From positions 1 to 64,000 of the forward strand of contig JACRPC010000039.1 of the NCBI GenBank assembly GCA_016214125.1: a stretch of 64,000 nt of DNA. Reading direction: 5' to 3'. The DNA comes from Rhodospirillales bacterium. GTDB taxonomy: Bacteria > Pseudomonadota > Alphaproteobacteria > Rhodospirillales > WMHbin7. The notes beneath the pieces are model-generated. The model was not told the DNA's origin. It was given only the letters and a program-made list of their open reading frames with translations, and ran no database searches. The position numbers and the translations under genes were made by a program. This document shows, in pieces, positions 36,832 to 49,417 of this stretch. Position 1 is the first letter of the stretch. Each line of letters opens with the position of its first letter.

Positions 36832-37515
36832 ATGGCTGAATCCCAAACCAAGCCCGACAAGCTCAAGACCCGCGAGGCCCTAGCCGCCGCCGCCAAGAAG
36901 GCCGCCACCTACACGCCCGTGGTGCCGAAGACCCAGTTGGGCTTCGTTCACCACAACGTCGATTGCATCGGCTGCCGGGCCTGCGAGATCGCCTGCAAGG
37001 ACAAGAACGGCCTGCCGCCCGGACCGCGTTTCCGCCGCGTGCTCTATGTCGAGGGCGGACGTTATCCCGACGTCTTCGCCTACAAAGTCAATATGGCGTG
37101 CAACCACTGCGCCGATCCGGCCTGCGTGCCCACCTGCCCGACCGGGGCGCTTTCCAAGCGGGCCGACAACGGCGTGGTCGATATCGATTCCACCGCCTGC
37201 ATCGGCTGCCGACGCTGCGAGGCCGCCTGTCCCTATGGTGCGCCGCAATGGGACCCCGAGGCCCAGATCATCAAGAAATGCAATATGTGCATCGACGAAT
37301 TGCAGGCCGGCCGTAAGCCCTATTGTGTCATGGCCTGCATGATGCGCGTCCTCGACATCGGTCCGATCGACAAGCTCAAAGCGGGCCAATGGCCGACCCC
37401 GGCGCTCGGCCCCGGTGAATCGGTGGTCGATCGCGTCAAGGACATGGCCGATCCGGCGCTCACCAACCCCTCGATCGTCTTCGTTGCCCATCCGAAGGGC
37501 AAAGTCAGCGGGTGA
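36832..37515 (+). CDS. Four-cluster [4Fe-4S] ferredoxin subunit (DmsB/PhsB type)
   Basis: 227 residues with 16 Cys in four groups: CIGCRACEIAC, CNHCADPACVPTC, CIGCRRCEAAC and CNMC with CVMAC. This is the electron-transfer subunit of DMSO-reductase-type complexes. No signal peptide, consistent with co-export with the Tat-bearing catalytic subunit. With the anchor missing, electrons must pass to the pentaheme cytochrome or to an unlinked partner. Confidence 0.93.
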   Translation: MAESQTKPDKLKTREALAAAAKKAATYTPVVPKTQLGFVHHNVDCIGCRACEIACKDKNGLPPGPRFRRVLYVEGGRYPDVFAYKVNMACNHCADPACVPTCPTGALSKRADNGVVDIDSTACIGCRRCEAACPYGAPQWDPEAQIIKKCNMCIDELQAGRKPYCVMACMMRVLDIGPIDKLKAGQWPTPALGPGESVVDRVKDMADPALTNPSIVFVAHPKGKVSG

Positions 37516-37546
37516 CGTTCGCGGCGATTCCCGCTATATCGGGCGC

Positions 37547-39456
37547 ATGAATTCCGTGCGCGACATTCCGGTGCGTCGGCCGCTTGGCCGTACCTTCGCC
37601 CTGGCCTTGGCCGGGGGCATGGCGGCGGCCTCGCTGGCGCTGCTGATCGTCTTCATCAGCCTCTACAGCGGCAAATTGGCCGAGGAGCGCGCCCAAGCCT
37701 CGGACCAGGTCAACCGGCTTTTGCAGGCGACCTTGGAGAACGCCATGCTGAAGCGCGACCTGCCCGGCCTGATGGAGGTGGTGGAGCGCCTGGGCCGCCA
37801 GGACGGCATTTTGGGCGTTACCATCGTCAATCCCAAGGGCGAGGTCCGCTTTGCCTCGCGCAGCGAGTCGCTGGGCGAGCGCCTCGATCGCGCCACCCAT
37901 CCCGGTTGCCAGGGCTGCCACAACGCCAAGGGCGAGATCGTCGGGCGCACCGTCTTCATCAAGGACGAGCTCGGGCGCGAGGTTCTGCGCAGCGTCAATC
38001 CGGTGCGCAACAAGGAGCCCTGCACCCAATGCCACGGGCCGGTGGCGACCAGCCCGGTCAACGGCGTCCTTATTGTCGATTACGACGCCCGCCCGATTCG
38101 CCAATCGGCGCGCGCCACGGTGTTGGTCTTCGTCGCCGCCGGCGGCGCCCTTCTTGTCGCCTTGATGTTGGGCGTCTGGCTTCTGGTGCGCCGGCTGGTG
38201 CTGCGTCCGATCGGCGGACTGCATCGCGCCAGTTCGGCCTTGGCGGCAGGCGATCTTGGCGTCAGGGTGGCGGTCGAAGGCGAGGACGAATTCGCCCTCA
38301 TGGCCGAAACCTTCAACGGCATGGTCGATTCGCTGCGCGGCCGCATGGCGGAAATTCGCGACCAGAAGGCTTTTCTCCAGGCCCTGATTGACGCGACACC
38401 CGATGGCATCCGGGTGATCGACGAGGCTTGGACGATCATGCTGGCCAACCGCGCCTATGGCCTGCTGGTCGGCGCCGGGCCCGACGACGATGTCGGCAAG
38501 ACCTGCCACCAATCCTCGGCCAACCGCGACGCCCCTTGTCCGCCCACCCTGATCGCCTGTCCGATCGAGGCGATCCGGCGCACCGGCCAACCGGTGAAAT
38601 CGGTTCAGGAATTCCACCGCCCCGACGGTACGGTGATCGAGGCCGAGGTGGTGGCGGCGCCACTCGAATTGACGCTCGACGGCAAGGCCCGGCGCCTGGT
38701 GGTGGAATCCTGCCGCGACCTGGCACGCGAGATTCGCTTCTCGCACGAACAGAAGCTTTCGGCGGTTGGCCAGCTTGCCACCGGCGTCGCCCACGAAATC
38801 CGCAATCCCCTGGCCTCCATCCGGCTCGCCTTGCAAAGCCTGCTGCGCGCCGCCGCCGCTCCGGACGCGCCGCCCGGCATCGCCACCTTCCGCGACTATC
38901 TCACCTTGGTCGACGGCGAGATCGACAAGTGCATCGACGTCACCAACCGGCTGTTGCGGCTTAGCATGGTGCCAGGCGAAGCCCGCCATCTGATCGACCT
39001 CAACAAGGCAATCACCGAGACCTTGTCCCTCTTGGCCTTCGAAGCCGAGGAATCCGGCGTTGCCGTCATCTTCGACCTCGACCCCACCCAGCCGCGCATC
39101 TTGGCCACCGAGGCCGATCTGCGCATGGTCGTGCTTAATCTGGCGCAGAATTCCTTTCACGCCATGCCTCGGGGCGGTAAGCTCACCCTTTCGACCAAGG
39201 AGAGCGAGGGCCGCGTGCGCCTGATCGTCGCCGACACCGGCATCGGCATAGCGCCGGCACATCTGCGCCGCGTGTTCGAACCCTTCTTCAGCCATCGCGC
39301 CGATGGCGTCAACGGGACCGGGCTGGGGCTTTCGATCACCAAGGGCATCGTCGAAAGCCTGGGTGGCTCGATCGCGGTCGAAAGCGCGCCCGGCCAAGGC
39401 GCCCGCTTCACCATCGTCCTGCCCTCGGCCGCCACCGCCGTGGAGGGCAATCCGGC

Positions 39457-39460
<4 letters not shown>
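37547..39460 (+). CDS. Sensor histidine kinase with two c-type haem motifs in the periplasmic domain
   Basis: 637 residues. Helix 1 at about 17-40, periplasmic domain to about 187, helix 2 at about 190-215, HAMP (about 216-270), PAS (275-385), HisKA (phospho-His 416 in VAHEIRNPLAS) and HATPase (NLAQNSFHAM, DTGIGI, GTGLGLSI). The periplasmic part has two CXXCH motifs, CQGCH (121-125) and CTQCH (159-163). The PAS also carries Cys320, Cys331 and Cys338 (TCHQ, PCPP, ACPI). It likely senses redox state, a haem ligand or electron flow in the periplasm. ATG at 37547. Its stop overlaps the regulator gene by 4 bases. Confidence 0.92.
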
Positions 39461-40605
<1,145 letters not shown>

Positions 40606-40691
40606 AACCAATCCTCTTGACATGGCCGGTCAATGCATTAACTGAGAATGCCGCCAGAACAATCGCGCAGGGAGAACGGGTTTTGAACGCC

Positions 40692-41437
<746 letters not shown>

Positions 41438-41441
<4 letters not shown>

Positions 41442-42181
41442 CCACCTTCCACGGCCTTGGCGCCGTCTTCCGGCGCGAACTGGCGGCCTATTTCGCCACC
41501 CCGCTGGCCTCGATCTTCATCGTCATCTTCCTGGCGTTGGCCGGCGTGCTCACCTTCTATCCGGGGGGCTTCCTCGATCGCGGCCAAGCCGATCTCAAGC
41601 CCTTCTTCCTTTTCCATCCCTGGCTCTATCTGGTCTTCATTCCGGCCATTTCCATGCGGCTGTGGGCCGAAGAGCGCCGCTCGGGCACGCTGGAATTGCT
41701 GCTCACCCTGCCGATCGGCTTGGGCGGCGTGGTCGTGGGAAAATTCCTGGCCGCCTGGGCCTTCGCCGCCATCGCCCTGCTGCTCACCCTGCCGATCTGG
41801 TTCACCGTCGCTTATCTGGGCGATCCCGATCACGGCGTCATTTTGGCCGGCTATATCGGCAGCCTTTTGATGGCGGGTGGCTATCTGGCGATCGGCGGCT
41901 GCGTCTCGGCCGCCACCAAGAATCAGGTGATTGCCTTCGTGCTGGCGGTGGCGGTGGGCTTCGTTTTCACGGTCGCCGGTTTCCCGATGGTGATGGACGC
42001 CTTGTCGGCCTGGCTGCCCGGTATGCTGATCGACGTGCTCGCCTCGTTCAGCTTCCTCACCCGCTTCGGCGCCATCGGCAACGGGGTGATCGATCTGCGC
42101 GACCTCGTTTATTTCCTAAGTCTGATCGCCGTCTGGCTGTTCGCCACCGCGGCGGTGATCGAAACCAAGAAGTCGGGGTAA
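41438..42181 (+). CDS. ABC-2 type permease (GldF-like)
   Basis: A 247-residue integral membrane protein with about six helices (for example LASIFIVIFLALAGVLTFY, FAAIALLLTLPIWFTVAYL). It has the family phrase EERRSGTLELLLTLPI. In Bacteroidetes, GldA/F/G is linked to gliding; in proteobacteria related triplets are of unknown role. The ATG overlaps the ATPase stop. Confidence 0.9.
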
Positions 42182-42186
42182 CCGTC

Positions 42187-44124
42187 ATGAGCACGCGCCT
42201 TTCCCTTTCCTTGGGCGGGTTGGCCCTGGTCGTCCTGCTCTTTCTCGGCGTCAACCTGTTGGCCGGACTGGGCCTATCGGGGGCCCGCGTCGATCTGACC
42301 GCCGAAAAGCTCTACACCCTGTCGCCCGGCACCAAATCGCTGTTGGGCAATGTGAAGGAACCTCTCGCCTTCCGCTTCGTCTTCTCCGACAAGCTGACCG
42401 CCGGCGTGCCGGCGCTCAAGACCTACGCCCAGCGGGTGCGCGATCTCTTGGGCGAATTCGCCCGCCAGTCAAAGGGCAAGATCGCGCTTGAGTTCGTCGA
42501 TCCCGAGCCCTTTTCGGACGACGAGGACGAGGCGGTGAAGGCCGGCCTGCAAGGCGCCTCGCTCGACATCGCCAGCGGCCGCCAGGTCTATTTCGGCCTG
42601 GTGGCGAAGAACGCCGGCGGACGCCAGGAGGTGATCCCCTTCTTCGAGACCGAGAAGGAGCGCTTCTTGGAATACGATCTGGCCCGCATCGTCCACAGCC
42701 TGGCCGAGACCAAGAAGCCGATCGTCGGGCTGGTGGGCGACATGCCGCTTGAATTCGGGCCGGGTGGCATGATGGCCGCCATGCGCGGCCAATCGCGCCC
42801 CTATGCGGTGATGGAGCAGTTGCGCCAATTCTTCGACATCAAGACCGTGCGCGGCGACGCCCAGGCGATCGACGACGACGTCACCGTGCTGATCGTCGCC
42901 CAGCCGCAGACGTTGTCGGAATCGATGCTCTACGCCATCGATCAGTATGTGCTGAAGGGCGGCAAGGCTCTGGTCTTCGTCGATCCGCTGGCCGAATGGG
43001 CCACCGGCTCGCCCGAGATGGGCATGATGCCCTTGGGGATTGGCCTGCCGCCGGGCGCCTTCACCATGCTGGGGGCCTGGGGCGTTGACATGGAGAAGGG
43101 CAAGTTCGTCGCCGACCGCGAATTGGCGGTGCCGGTTTCCACCGGCGATCTGCCGGGCATGCGCCGGCGCGTCGTTGCCTATCCGGCCTGGATGACGCTC
43201 ACCGACGCCCAACGTTCGAAGGACGATGTCGTCACCGCCCGGCTTGGCAACCTCAACATGGGCACGGCGGGCGCCTTCACCAAGAAGGAAGGCGCCAAGA
43301 TCACTTTCACGCCCCTGCTCACCTCGTCCGATCAGGGCCAGCTTCTGAACGTCGACGCCATCGGCTTCCGTCCCGATCCCGAGGCGGTGTTCGCCGCTTT
43401 GAAGCCGGGCGGCGAGCGCCAGGTGCTGGCGGTGCGCATCTCCGGCACGGTCGCCACCGCCTTCCCCGACGGCCCGCCCAAACCCAAGGACGAGGAGAAA
43501 AAGGACGGCGAGAAGAAGGATGAGGCGACGAAGGAGGAGGCGCCCAAGCGCCCGCATCTGGCCGCCTCGAGCCAGCCGGCCAATCTGATTCTGGTCGGCG
43601 ACAGCGATTTTCTCGACGACCGCTTCTGGGTGCGCGAGCAGGATTTCCTGGGCCGGCGCATGCTGGTGCCTTTTGCCGGCAACGGCGATTTCGTGGTCAA
43701 CGCCGTCGACAATCTGACCGGCTCGGGCGAGCTGATCGGCCTACGCGGTCGCTCAAGCGGCCAACGACCCTTCGAGGCGCTCGATCGCCTGCGCCGCCAG
43801 GCAGGCGAGCGCTTCCTGGCCGAGGAGCAGGCGCTGCAGAAGCGCCTGACCGACACCCAGCGCAAGCTCGACGAGCTCAAGGGCAAGGAGAAGCCTGGTG
43901 CCGCCCAAACGCTGTCCGACGAGGAAAAGCAGGCGCTCGACGGCTTCCGCGCCGAGATGCTGAAGACCCGCAAGGAGCTGCGCGCCGTCCAGCACAATCT
44001 CAATCGCGACATCGAGCGGGTGGGCGCTTGGCTTAAGTTCCTCAACATCGGGCTGGTGCCGATCTTGGTGATCGCGGGCGCGCTGGGCCTGGCCTATTGG
44101 CGGCGCAAGAAGGCGGTGGCGTAG
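42187..44124 (+). CDS. GldG-like ABC-type auxiliary protein
   Basis: 645 residues. N-terminal helix (LGGLALVVLLFLGVNLLAGL), a large periplasmic region with the DUF4350/GldG-like fold (VDLTAEKLYTLSPGTKSLL, KPIVGLVGDMPLEF), a Lys/Glu-rich low-complexity stretch (DEEKKDGEKKDEATKEE) and a coiled-coil (about 540-615), then a C-terminal helix and positive tail (LAYWRRKKAVA). It completes the three-gene ABC operon; the cargo is unknown. Confidence 0.88.
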   Translation: MSTRLSLSLGGLALVVLLFLGVNLLAGLGLSGARVDLTAEKLYTLSPGTKSLLGNVKEPLAFRFVFSDKLTAGVPALKTYAQRVRDLLGEFARQSKGKIALEFVDPEPFSDDEDEAVKAGLQGASLDIASGRQVYFGLVAKNAGGRQEVIPFFETEKERFLEYDLARIVHSLAETKKPIVGLVGDMPLEFGPGGMMAAMRGQSRPYAVMEQLRQFFDIKTVRGDAQAIDDDVTVLIVAQPQTLSESMLYAIDQYVLKGGKALVFVDPLAEWATGSPEMGMMPLGIGLPPGAFTMLGAWGVDMEKGKFVADRELAVPVSTGDLPGMRRRVVAYPAWMTLTDAQRSKDDVVTARLGNLNMGTAGAFTKKEGAKITFTPLLTSSDQGQLLNVDAIGFRPDPEAVFAALKPGGERQVLAVRISGTVATAFPDGPPKPKDEEKKDGEKKDEATKEEAPKRPHLAASSQPANLILVGDSDFLDDRFWVREQDFLGRRMLVPFAGNGDFVVNAVDNLTGSGELIGLRGRSSGQRPFEALDRLRRQAGERFLAEEQALQKRLTDTQRKLDELKGKEKPGAAQTLSDEEKQALDGFRAEMLKTRKELRAVQHNLNRDIERVGAWLKFLNIGLVPILVIAGALGLAYWRRKKAVA

Positions 44125-44287
44125 CGGGGCATCCGCAGCCCCCGCCCGGCGCCTTAAGGGGCCACCAACATTTCTTCGGCGGCAAGGCCGCTGCGCCGCT
44201 CGTTATTGGGTCGGCCGGCAAAGCCGGCGTGCGGCCGAAGCCAAGGGGGCCGGACGGCCCCCGCCCGGCGCCCGAGGGGCCTATTTA
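44125..44287. other. Hairpin-rich gap between convergent genes with a duplicated segment
   Basis: CCCCCGCCCGGCGCC occurs at 44139-44153 and 44258-44272, each followed within a few bases by AGGGGCC or GAGGGGCC. A perfect 7-bp hairpin (GGGGGCC, GGAC, GGCCCCC) lies at 44245-44262 and GCCGGC-AAA-GCCGGC lies just upstream. Probably bidirectional termination; no ORF of note. Confidence 0.55.
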
Positions 44288-45910
44288 TTAAGCATCCACC
44301 GAGACGGCGACGGCGCTGGCCAGCCGGTCGCCGGCATCCTGGCGCTCGACCACCACCTCGTCGGCGCCGGCGCGCACCAAAAGGCGGCCATGCGCCTCGT
44401 CCTTGGCGCGGGCCAGAATTCGAAGGGACGGGAAGAGATAGCGCAGCGTCGCCACCAGATGCGCCGCGCCCTGTTCGGCGCCCAGGGCCACCACCACCGC
44501 CTGGGCGCGCTCGACCCCGGCCACCGACAGGGCTTCGAGATCGGTGGCGTCGAGATTGAAGACCGGCAGGCCATGCACCCGTGCGTCGATCACCTTGGCG
44601 CGGCTGGTTTCCAAGGCCACGAAGGGTACGCCGCGCGCCACGAAGCGTTCGGCCACGCCGCGCCCCACCCGACCAAGCCCCGAGATCACCACGTGATAAT
44701 CGAGATCGGCGACCGCCAGCGCCAGGCCATCCAAGCCCGGCGCGGCATGGGGCTCGAAGCGCCGCGACAGCCAGCCGGCCAGCATGGCCAAGAGCGGCGT
44801 CACCGCCATGCTGAACACCACCGCCAGCAACACCGGATCGGCGACGGCGCCCGACAGCACCCGCTCGGCCCGCGCCATATCGAGAAGGACAAAGGCGAAT
44901 TCGCTGCCTTGGGCCAGTAGAAGCCCCAGACGGGCGGCAGTGATCCAGTTGAGCCCGAACAGCCGGGCGGCCACGACCAGGATCGCCGCCTTCACCAACA
45001 GAAGCCCCACCACAAGCCCCAGCACCAGCCCGGCCCGCTCCACCGCCAGCCTTGGATCGATCGCCATGCCGACCGAGAGAAAGAAGAGGCCCATCAGAAG
45101 GCCGCGGAAAGGCTGGATGGTTTCGGCGATGCGGTGGCGATGCTCGGTTTCCGCCAAGAGCATGCCGGCGGCGAAGGCGCCCAGGGCCATGGAAAGGCCG
45201 GCCCAGGCCGAGGCCATGCCGGTGGCGAGGATCACCGCCAGGATCAGGGCCATGAACAATTCCGGGGCGCGCGCCTTGGCGACATGGCGAAAGAGCGGGC
45301 GGAGCAGACGCCGGCCGACGATCAGGATCATCGCCAGCACCAGACCGGCCTTCAGGCCCGCCACCAAGAGCGCCATGCCGACGTTGCCGCCATGGCCGCC
45401 CAACACCGGCACCAGCACCAGAAGCGGGCCCAGCGCCATGTCCTGCAACAGAAGCACCGCCAGCGAGGTGCGCCCCAGCCGGGTCGCCATTTCGTGGCGC
45501 TCTTGCAGCAATTGCAGCACCACCGCGGTCGACGAAAAGGCCAAGGCCCCGCCCAGCACCAGGGCGCCCGCCAGACTGCCGCTGGCCGGATAGCCGAAGG
45601 CGCCGATCGCCAGGCCGGTCAGGCCGATTTGCACCAGCCCCAGCCCCATCAGGCGCGGCTTGAAATGACGCAGGCGCTCGACGGTGAGTTCGAGGCCGAT
45701 GGTGAACAGCATCACCACCACGCCCAATTCAGCCAGCATGCGGACATTGCCGGCGTCGTCGATCACCGCCGCCATGTTGGGGCCGACGAGAAGGCCGGCC
45801 AGCAGGTAGCCGACCAGCGGGCTGGCGCGCAGGCGCTCGAAGAGCGGCACCACCACCACGGTGGCGATCAGGAAGACGGCCAGTTCGTTGAACAGGCGGT
45901 AGCTTTCCAT
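44288..45910 (-). CDS. CPA2-family cation:proton antiporter with TrkA-N domain
   Basis: A 540-residue membrane protein. About 12 helices (1-385) including GLLVGPNMAAVIDD, then a cytosolic RCK/TrkA-N domain from about 400 (HVVISGLGRVGRGVAERF; the GxGxxG is GLGRVG). It resembles KefB/KefC and RosB-type potassium or sodium/proton antiporters. The partner KefF/KefG oxidoreductase gene is not present. ATG at 45910. Confidence 0.93.
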   Translation of the reverse strand: MESYRLFNELAVFLIATVVVVPLFERLRASPLVGYLLAGLLVGPNMAAVIDDAGNVRMLAELGVVVMLFTIGLELTVERLRHFKPRLMGLGLVQIGLTGLAIGAFGYPASGSLAGALVLGGALAFSSTAVVLQLLQERHEMATRLGRTSLAVLLLQDMALGPLLVLVPVLGGHGGNVGMALLVAGLKAGLVLAMILIVGRRLLRPLFRHVAKARAPELFMALILAVILATGMASAWAGLSMALGAFAAGMLLAETEHRHRIAETIQPFRGLLMGLFFLSVGMAIDPRLAVERAGLVLGLVVGLLLVKAAILVVAARLFGLNWITAARLGLLLAQGSEFAFVLLDMARAERVLSGAVADPVLLAVVFSMAVTPLLAMLAGWLSRRFEPHAAPGLDGLALAVADLDYHVVISGLGRVGRGVAERFVARGVPFVALETSRAKVIDARVHGLPVFNLDATDLEALSVAGVERAQAVVVALGAEQGAAHLVATLRYLFPSLRILARAKDEAHGRLLVRAGADEVVVERQDAGDRLASAVAVSVDA

Positions 45911-45991
45911 GGCGGACCAGCGAAGGAACGATGCGGACGAATCATATATCGCCGATCCGGCGGGCGTTCGCCAGCCCCCCGGCGAAGAAAG

Positions 45992-48900
45992 CTAGGTTCC
46001 TCGCCGGTAGCGCCCGCCCACCTCGAAGAGGGCGTTGGTGATCTGGCCCAGCGAGCAGCAACGCACCGCCTCCATCAGCACCGCGAAAGTGTTCCGGTTG
46101 TCGACCGCCGCCTCTTGCAAGCGCTTGATCCAGATCGGCGCCAAATCCTGATGGCGCTTCTGGAAGGATTCGAGCCGCTTGATCTGGCTCTTCTTTTCCT
46201 TCTCGGTCGAACGGGCCAGTTCCGGCGTCGGCAGGGCCGGTGGCGCTTCGGGGTTCAAGAAGGTGTTGACGCCGATGATCGGATCGGTGCCGTCATGCTT
46301 GCGCTGTTCGTAGAGCAGGCTCTCGTCTTGGATCTTGCCCCGTTGATAGCCGGTTTCCATGGCGCCCAGGACACCGCCACGCTCGGCCAGGCGCTCGAAT
46401 TCCTGCAGCACCGCCTCTTCGACCAGGTCGGTGAGTTCGTCGATGATGAAAGAGCCTTGATTGGGATTCTCGTTCTTCGCCAGGCCCCATTCGCGGTTGA
46501 TGATGAGTTGGATCGCCAGGGCGCGGCGCACCGATTCGTTGGTCGGCGTGGTGATCGCCTCGTCGAAGGCGTTGGTGTGCAGGCTGTTGGTGTTGTCGTA
46601 GGTGGCGATCAAGGCTTGCAGGGTGGTGCGGATGTCGTTGAACTGCATTTCCTGAGCGTGCAACGAACGGCCCGAGGTCTGGGTGTGGTATTTGAGCTTC
46701 TGCGAACGCTCGTTGGCGCCGTATTTGAAGCGTAGCGCGGTCGACCAGATGCGACGAGCCACCCTTCCCATCACCGAATATTCGGGGTCCATGCCGTTCG
46801 AGAAGAAGAAGGACAGGTTGGGCGCGAACTCGTCGACGCTCATGCCGCGCGCCAGATAGGTCTCGACATAGGTGAAGCCGTTGGCCAGCGTGAAGGCCAA
46901 TTGCGAGATCGGGTTGGCGCCGGCCTCGGCGATGTGATAGCCCGAGATCGAGACCGAATAGAAGTTCCGCACCCGGTGCTGAACGAAATATTCCTGAATG
47001 TCGGCCATCAGCCGCAGCGCGAATTCGGTCGAGAAGATGCAGGTGTTTTGGCCCTGGTCTTCCTTCAGGATATCGGCCTGCACGGTGCCGCGCGCGTTCT
47101 CCAACACCCAGGCCCTGATCTTGTCGATCTCCTCGTCGGTGGGCGGCCGGTGATTGTCGGCTTCGAAGCGGGCCAGATTCTGGTCGATGGCGGCGTTGAA
47201 GAACATGGCGAGCGCCATCGGCGCCGAGCCATTGATGGTCATCGAGACCGACGTCGTGGGACAGGTGAGATCGAACCCGTCCAGCAGGGTCTTCATGTCG
47301 TCGAGCGTCGCGATCGAACAGCCGGCGTTGCCGATCTTGCCGTAGATGTCGGGCCGGCGGTCGGGATCGAAGCCGTACAGGGTGGCGGAATCGAAGGCCA
47401 CCGAAAGGCGGGTGGCCGGCTGGCCTTCCGACAACAGCTTGAAGCGGCGGTTGGTGCGGGCCGGGTCGCCCTCGCCGGCGAACATGCGGGTGGGGTCTTC
47501 GTTCTCGCGCTTGAAGGCGAAGACGCCGGCGGTGTAGGGGAAGCTGCCGGGCACGTTCTCGCGCAACAGCCAGCGCAGGATTTCGCCTTCGTCCTCGTAG
47601 CGCGGCAGCGCCACCTTGGGAATCTTCGAGCCCGAAAGGGTGGTGTGGGTGATGCGGGTGCGGATTTCGCGGTCGCGGATCTTCACCACGTAATCGTCGC
47701 CCGAATAGCTGGCCTTCACCTTGGGCCAGATGTCGAGCAGCTTGCGGCAGCGCGGATCGAGCGCCTGGTCCTTGGCCTCGGCCAGCGGCTTCAAGGCGTC
47801 GACCGCCGCCTTCTCGCCCGCCCCCTTGGCCAGCCGAATCGCCTCGCGCAAAGCTTGGCGCTCGCGGGCCAGCTTGACCTGCTTGGCGATGGTCTTGTGG
47901 TAATCGCGCACCGTTTCGGCGATTTCGGCCAGATAGCGCACCCGGTTGCCGGGCACGATGGCCGGCCCGCCCTTCGAGGCCTTGTCCTTGACGGGCGGAT
48001 GGCTGGATTTCCAGGCGCCCAGCTTCTTGCGGGTGAAGGCGGCCAGGATCTCCTGGGAGAGCGCGGTGACGCCCGGATCGTTGAAGCGCGCCGCGATGGT
48101 GCCGAAGACCGGCATGTCCTCGGCGCTCTGTTTGAAGGCCTGACGGTTGCGCTGCATCTGCTTGCGCACGTCGCGCAGCGCGTCCTGGGCGCCCTTGCGG
48201 TCGAACTTGTTGATCGCCACCGCCTCGGCGAAATCGAGCATGTCGATTTTTTCGAGCTGGCTGGCGGCACCGAATTCCGGGGTCATCACATAAAGCGGCA
48301 CATCGACATAGGGCACGATGCCGGAATCGCCCTGGCCGATGCCCGGCGTCTCGACGATCACCAGATCGAAACCGGCCACCTTGCAGGCCGCCACCATGTC
48401 GGCGATGTGCGGGGGCACCTCGTTGCCGGCCTGCCGGGTGGCGATCGAGCGCATGAAAACATTGGGCGCCTGGATGGCGTTCATGCGGATGCGGTCGCCC
48501 AGCAGCGCGCCGCCCGAACGGCGTTTGGTGGGATCGATCGCCAAAACCGCGATTCGGGGCTCGCCGCTGTACAGGCGAAAGCGCAGGATTAATTCGTCGG
48601 TGAGCGAGGATTTGCCGGCGCCGCCGGTGCCGGTGATGCCCAACACAGGTACTTTGGCCTTGGCGCGCGCCAGCTTGCGCAATTCGTCAAGGCGCTTGGG
48701 CGCCAACACGCCGAGTTCGATGGCGGTGATCAGGCGGGCCAGCTCGGTCTTCTCGCCCTTGGCCAAGCCCTTGAAGCTGGCCGGTAGGCTTTGGCCTTGG
48801 TCGAAATCGGCGGTCTTCACCATGTCGTTGATCATGCCCTGAAGGCCCAGCCGTTGGCCGTCCAAGGGCGAATAGATGCGGGCCACGCCGTAGGCGTGCA

Positions 48901-49339
48901 ACTCGTCGATCTCTTCTTGGACGATCACCCCGCCGCCGCCGCCGAACACCTTGATCGAACCGGCGCCGCGCTCCTTCAGTTCGTCGATCATGTAGCGGAA
49001 ATATTCCATATGCCCGCCCTGATAGGAGCTGACGGCAATGCCTTGCACATCCTCCTCGATCGCCGCGGTAATGATCTCGTCGACCGAGCGGTTGTGGCCC
49101 AAATGGATCACCTCGGCGCCGGTGGCTTGCAAGATGCGCCGGATGATGTTGATCGAGGCGTCGTGGCCGTCGAACAGGCTGGTGGCGGTGACGAAGCGCA
49201 CCGGATGGATGGGCTTGTAAATTTCGGGCAGCGGATCGTGGCGAAGAGTCTGGTCGGGCACGGGAACCTCGCTTTGCGACCGCACCGGCGCCGCCATTGG
49301 GCGCCTCGCGCGGCGAACCATCGGATCGTTGGCCGCCAT
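45992..49339 (-). CDS. icmF: Fused isobutyryl-CoA mutase (IcmF)
   Basis: About 1115 residues. Order: B12-binding domain with DGHDAS (about residues 57-62), MeaI-type G-protein chaperone domain (Walker [10 protein letters not shown], about 237-245) and the mutase domain. The position that is Arg in methylmalonyl-CoA mutase is Gln here ([10 protein letters not shown]), and the Tyr site reads [11 protein letters not shown]. Both are IcmF marks, so it should interconvert isobutyryl-CoA and butyryl-CoA. The reading frame runs to a TTG at 49471, but the ATG at 49339 is preferred: a 20-bp palindrome sits between them. The true start could also be 49297. Confidence 0.92.
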   Translation of the reverse strand: MAANDPMVRRARRPMAAPVRSQSEVPVPDQTLRHDPLPEIYKPIHPVRFVTATSLFDGHDASINIIRRILQATGAEVIHLGHNRSVDEIITAAIEEDVQGIAVSSYQGGHMEYFRYMIDELKERGAGSIKVFGGGGGVIVQEEIDELHAYGVARIYSPLDGQRLGLQGMINDMVKTADFDQGQSLPASFKGLAKGEKTELARLITAIELGVLAPKRLDELRKLARAKAKVPVLGITGTGGAGKSSLTDELILRFRLYSGEPRIAVLAIDPTKRRSGGALLGDRIRMNAIQAPNVFMRSIATRQAGNEVPPHIADMVAACKVAGFDLVIVETPGIGQGDSGIVPYVDVPLYVMTPEFGAASQLEKIDMLDFAEAVAINKFDRKGAQDALRDVRKQMQRNRQAFKQSAEDMPVFGTIAARFNDPGVTALSQEILAAFTRKKLGAWKSSHPPVKDKASKGGPAIVPGNRVRYLAEIAETVRDYHKTIAKQVKLARERQALREAIRLAKGAGEKAAVDALKPLAEAKDQALDPRCRKLLDIWPKVKASYSGDDYVVKIRDREIRTRITHTTLSGSKIPKVALPRYEDEGEILRWLLRENVPGSFPYTAGVFAFKRENEDPTRMFAGEGDPARTNRRFKLLSEGQPATRLSVAFDSATLYGFDPDRRPDIYGKIGNAGCSIATLDDMKTLLDGFDLTCPTTSVSMTINGSAPMALAMFFNAAIDQNLARFEADNHRPPTDEEIDKIRAWVLENARGTVQADILKEDQGQNTCIFSTEFALRLMADIQEYFVQHRVRNFYSVSISGYHIAEAGANPISQLAFTLANGFTYVETYLARGMSVDEFAPNLSFFFSNGMDPEYSVMGRVARRIWSTALRFKYGANERSQKLKYHTQTSGRSLHAQEMQFNDIRTTLQALIATYDNTNSLHTNAFDEAITTPTNESVRRALAIQLIINREWGLAKNENPNQGSFIIDELTDLVEEAVLQEFERLAERGGVLGAMETGYQRGKIQDESLLYEQRKHDGTDPIIGVNTFLNPEAPPALPTPELARSTEKEKKSQIKRLESFQKRHQDLAPIWIKRLQEAAVDNRNTFAVLMEAVRCCSLGQITNALFEVGGRYRRGT

Positions 49340-49397
49340 TCTCGCCTTGGCAAGCGCTTCCGGCAATGCGCGCGGAACGGTCGGGCCTGACTGATGT

Positions 49398-49417
49398 TTA
49401 CGTTTACGTAAACGTAA
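49398..49417. promoter_or_regulatory. Perfect 20-bp palindromic operator candidate upstream of icmF
   Basis: TTACGTTTAC followed directly by its reverse complement GTAAACGTAA. It lies 58 bases before the chosen icmF ATG, in the divergent gap with the alpha/beta hydrolase gene. Palindromes of this kind are typical of dimeric regulators; its likeness to MerR-type LiuR sites for branched-chain acyl-CoA genes is from memory and unproven. Confidence 0.7.

Noticed and set aside
34045-36846. Long minus-strand open frame (933 codons) opposite the molybdoenzyme gene
   Set aside because: It is the antisense of a gene with clear cofactor motifs; its translation is Gly/Ala/His-rich without any family pattern, as expected of GC-rich antisense frames.
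40606-40691. Frameshifted HTH of the response regulator
   Set aside because: Only about 80 bases remain before the ABC gene and the frames close quickly; a Fis-type HTH would need about 130 bases.
45992-49339. Methylmalonyl-CoA mutase
   Set aside because: The gene has the fused B12/G-protein/mutase order and Gln instead of the Arg that binds the carboxylate, both IcmF features.
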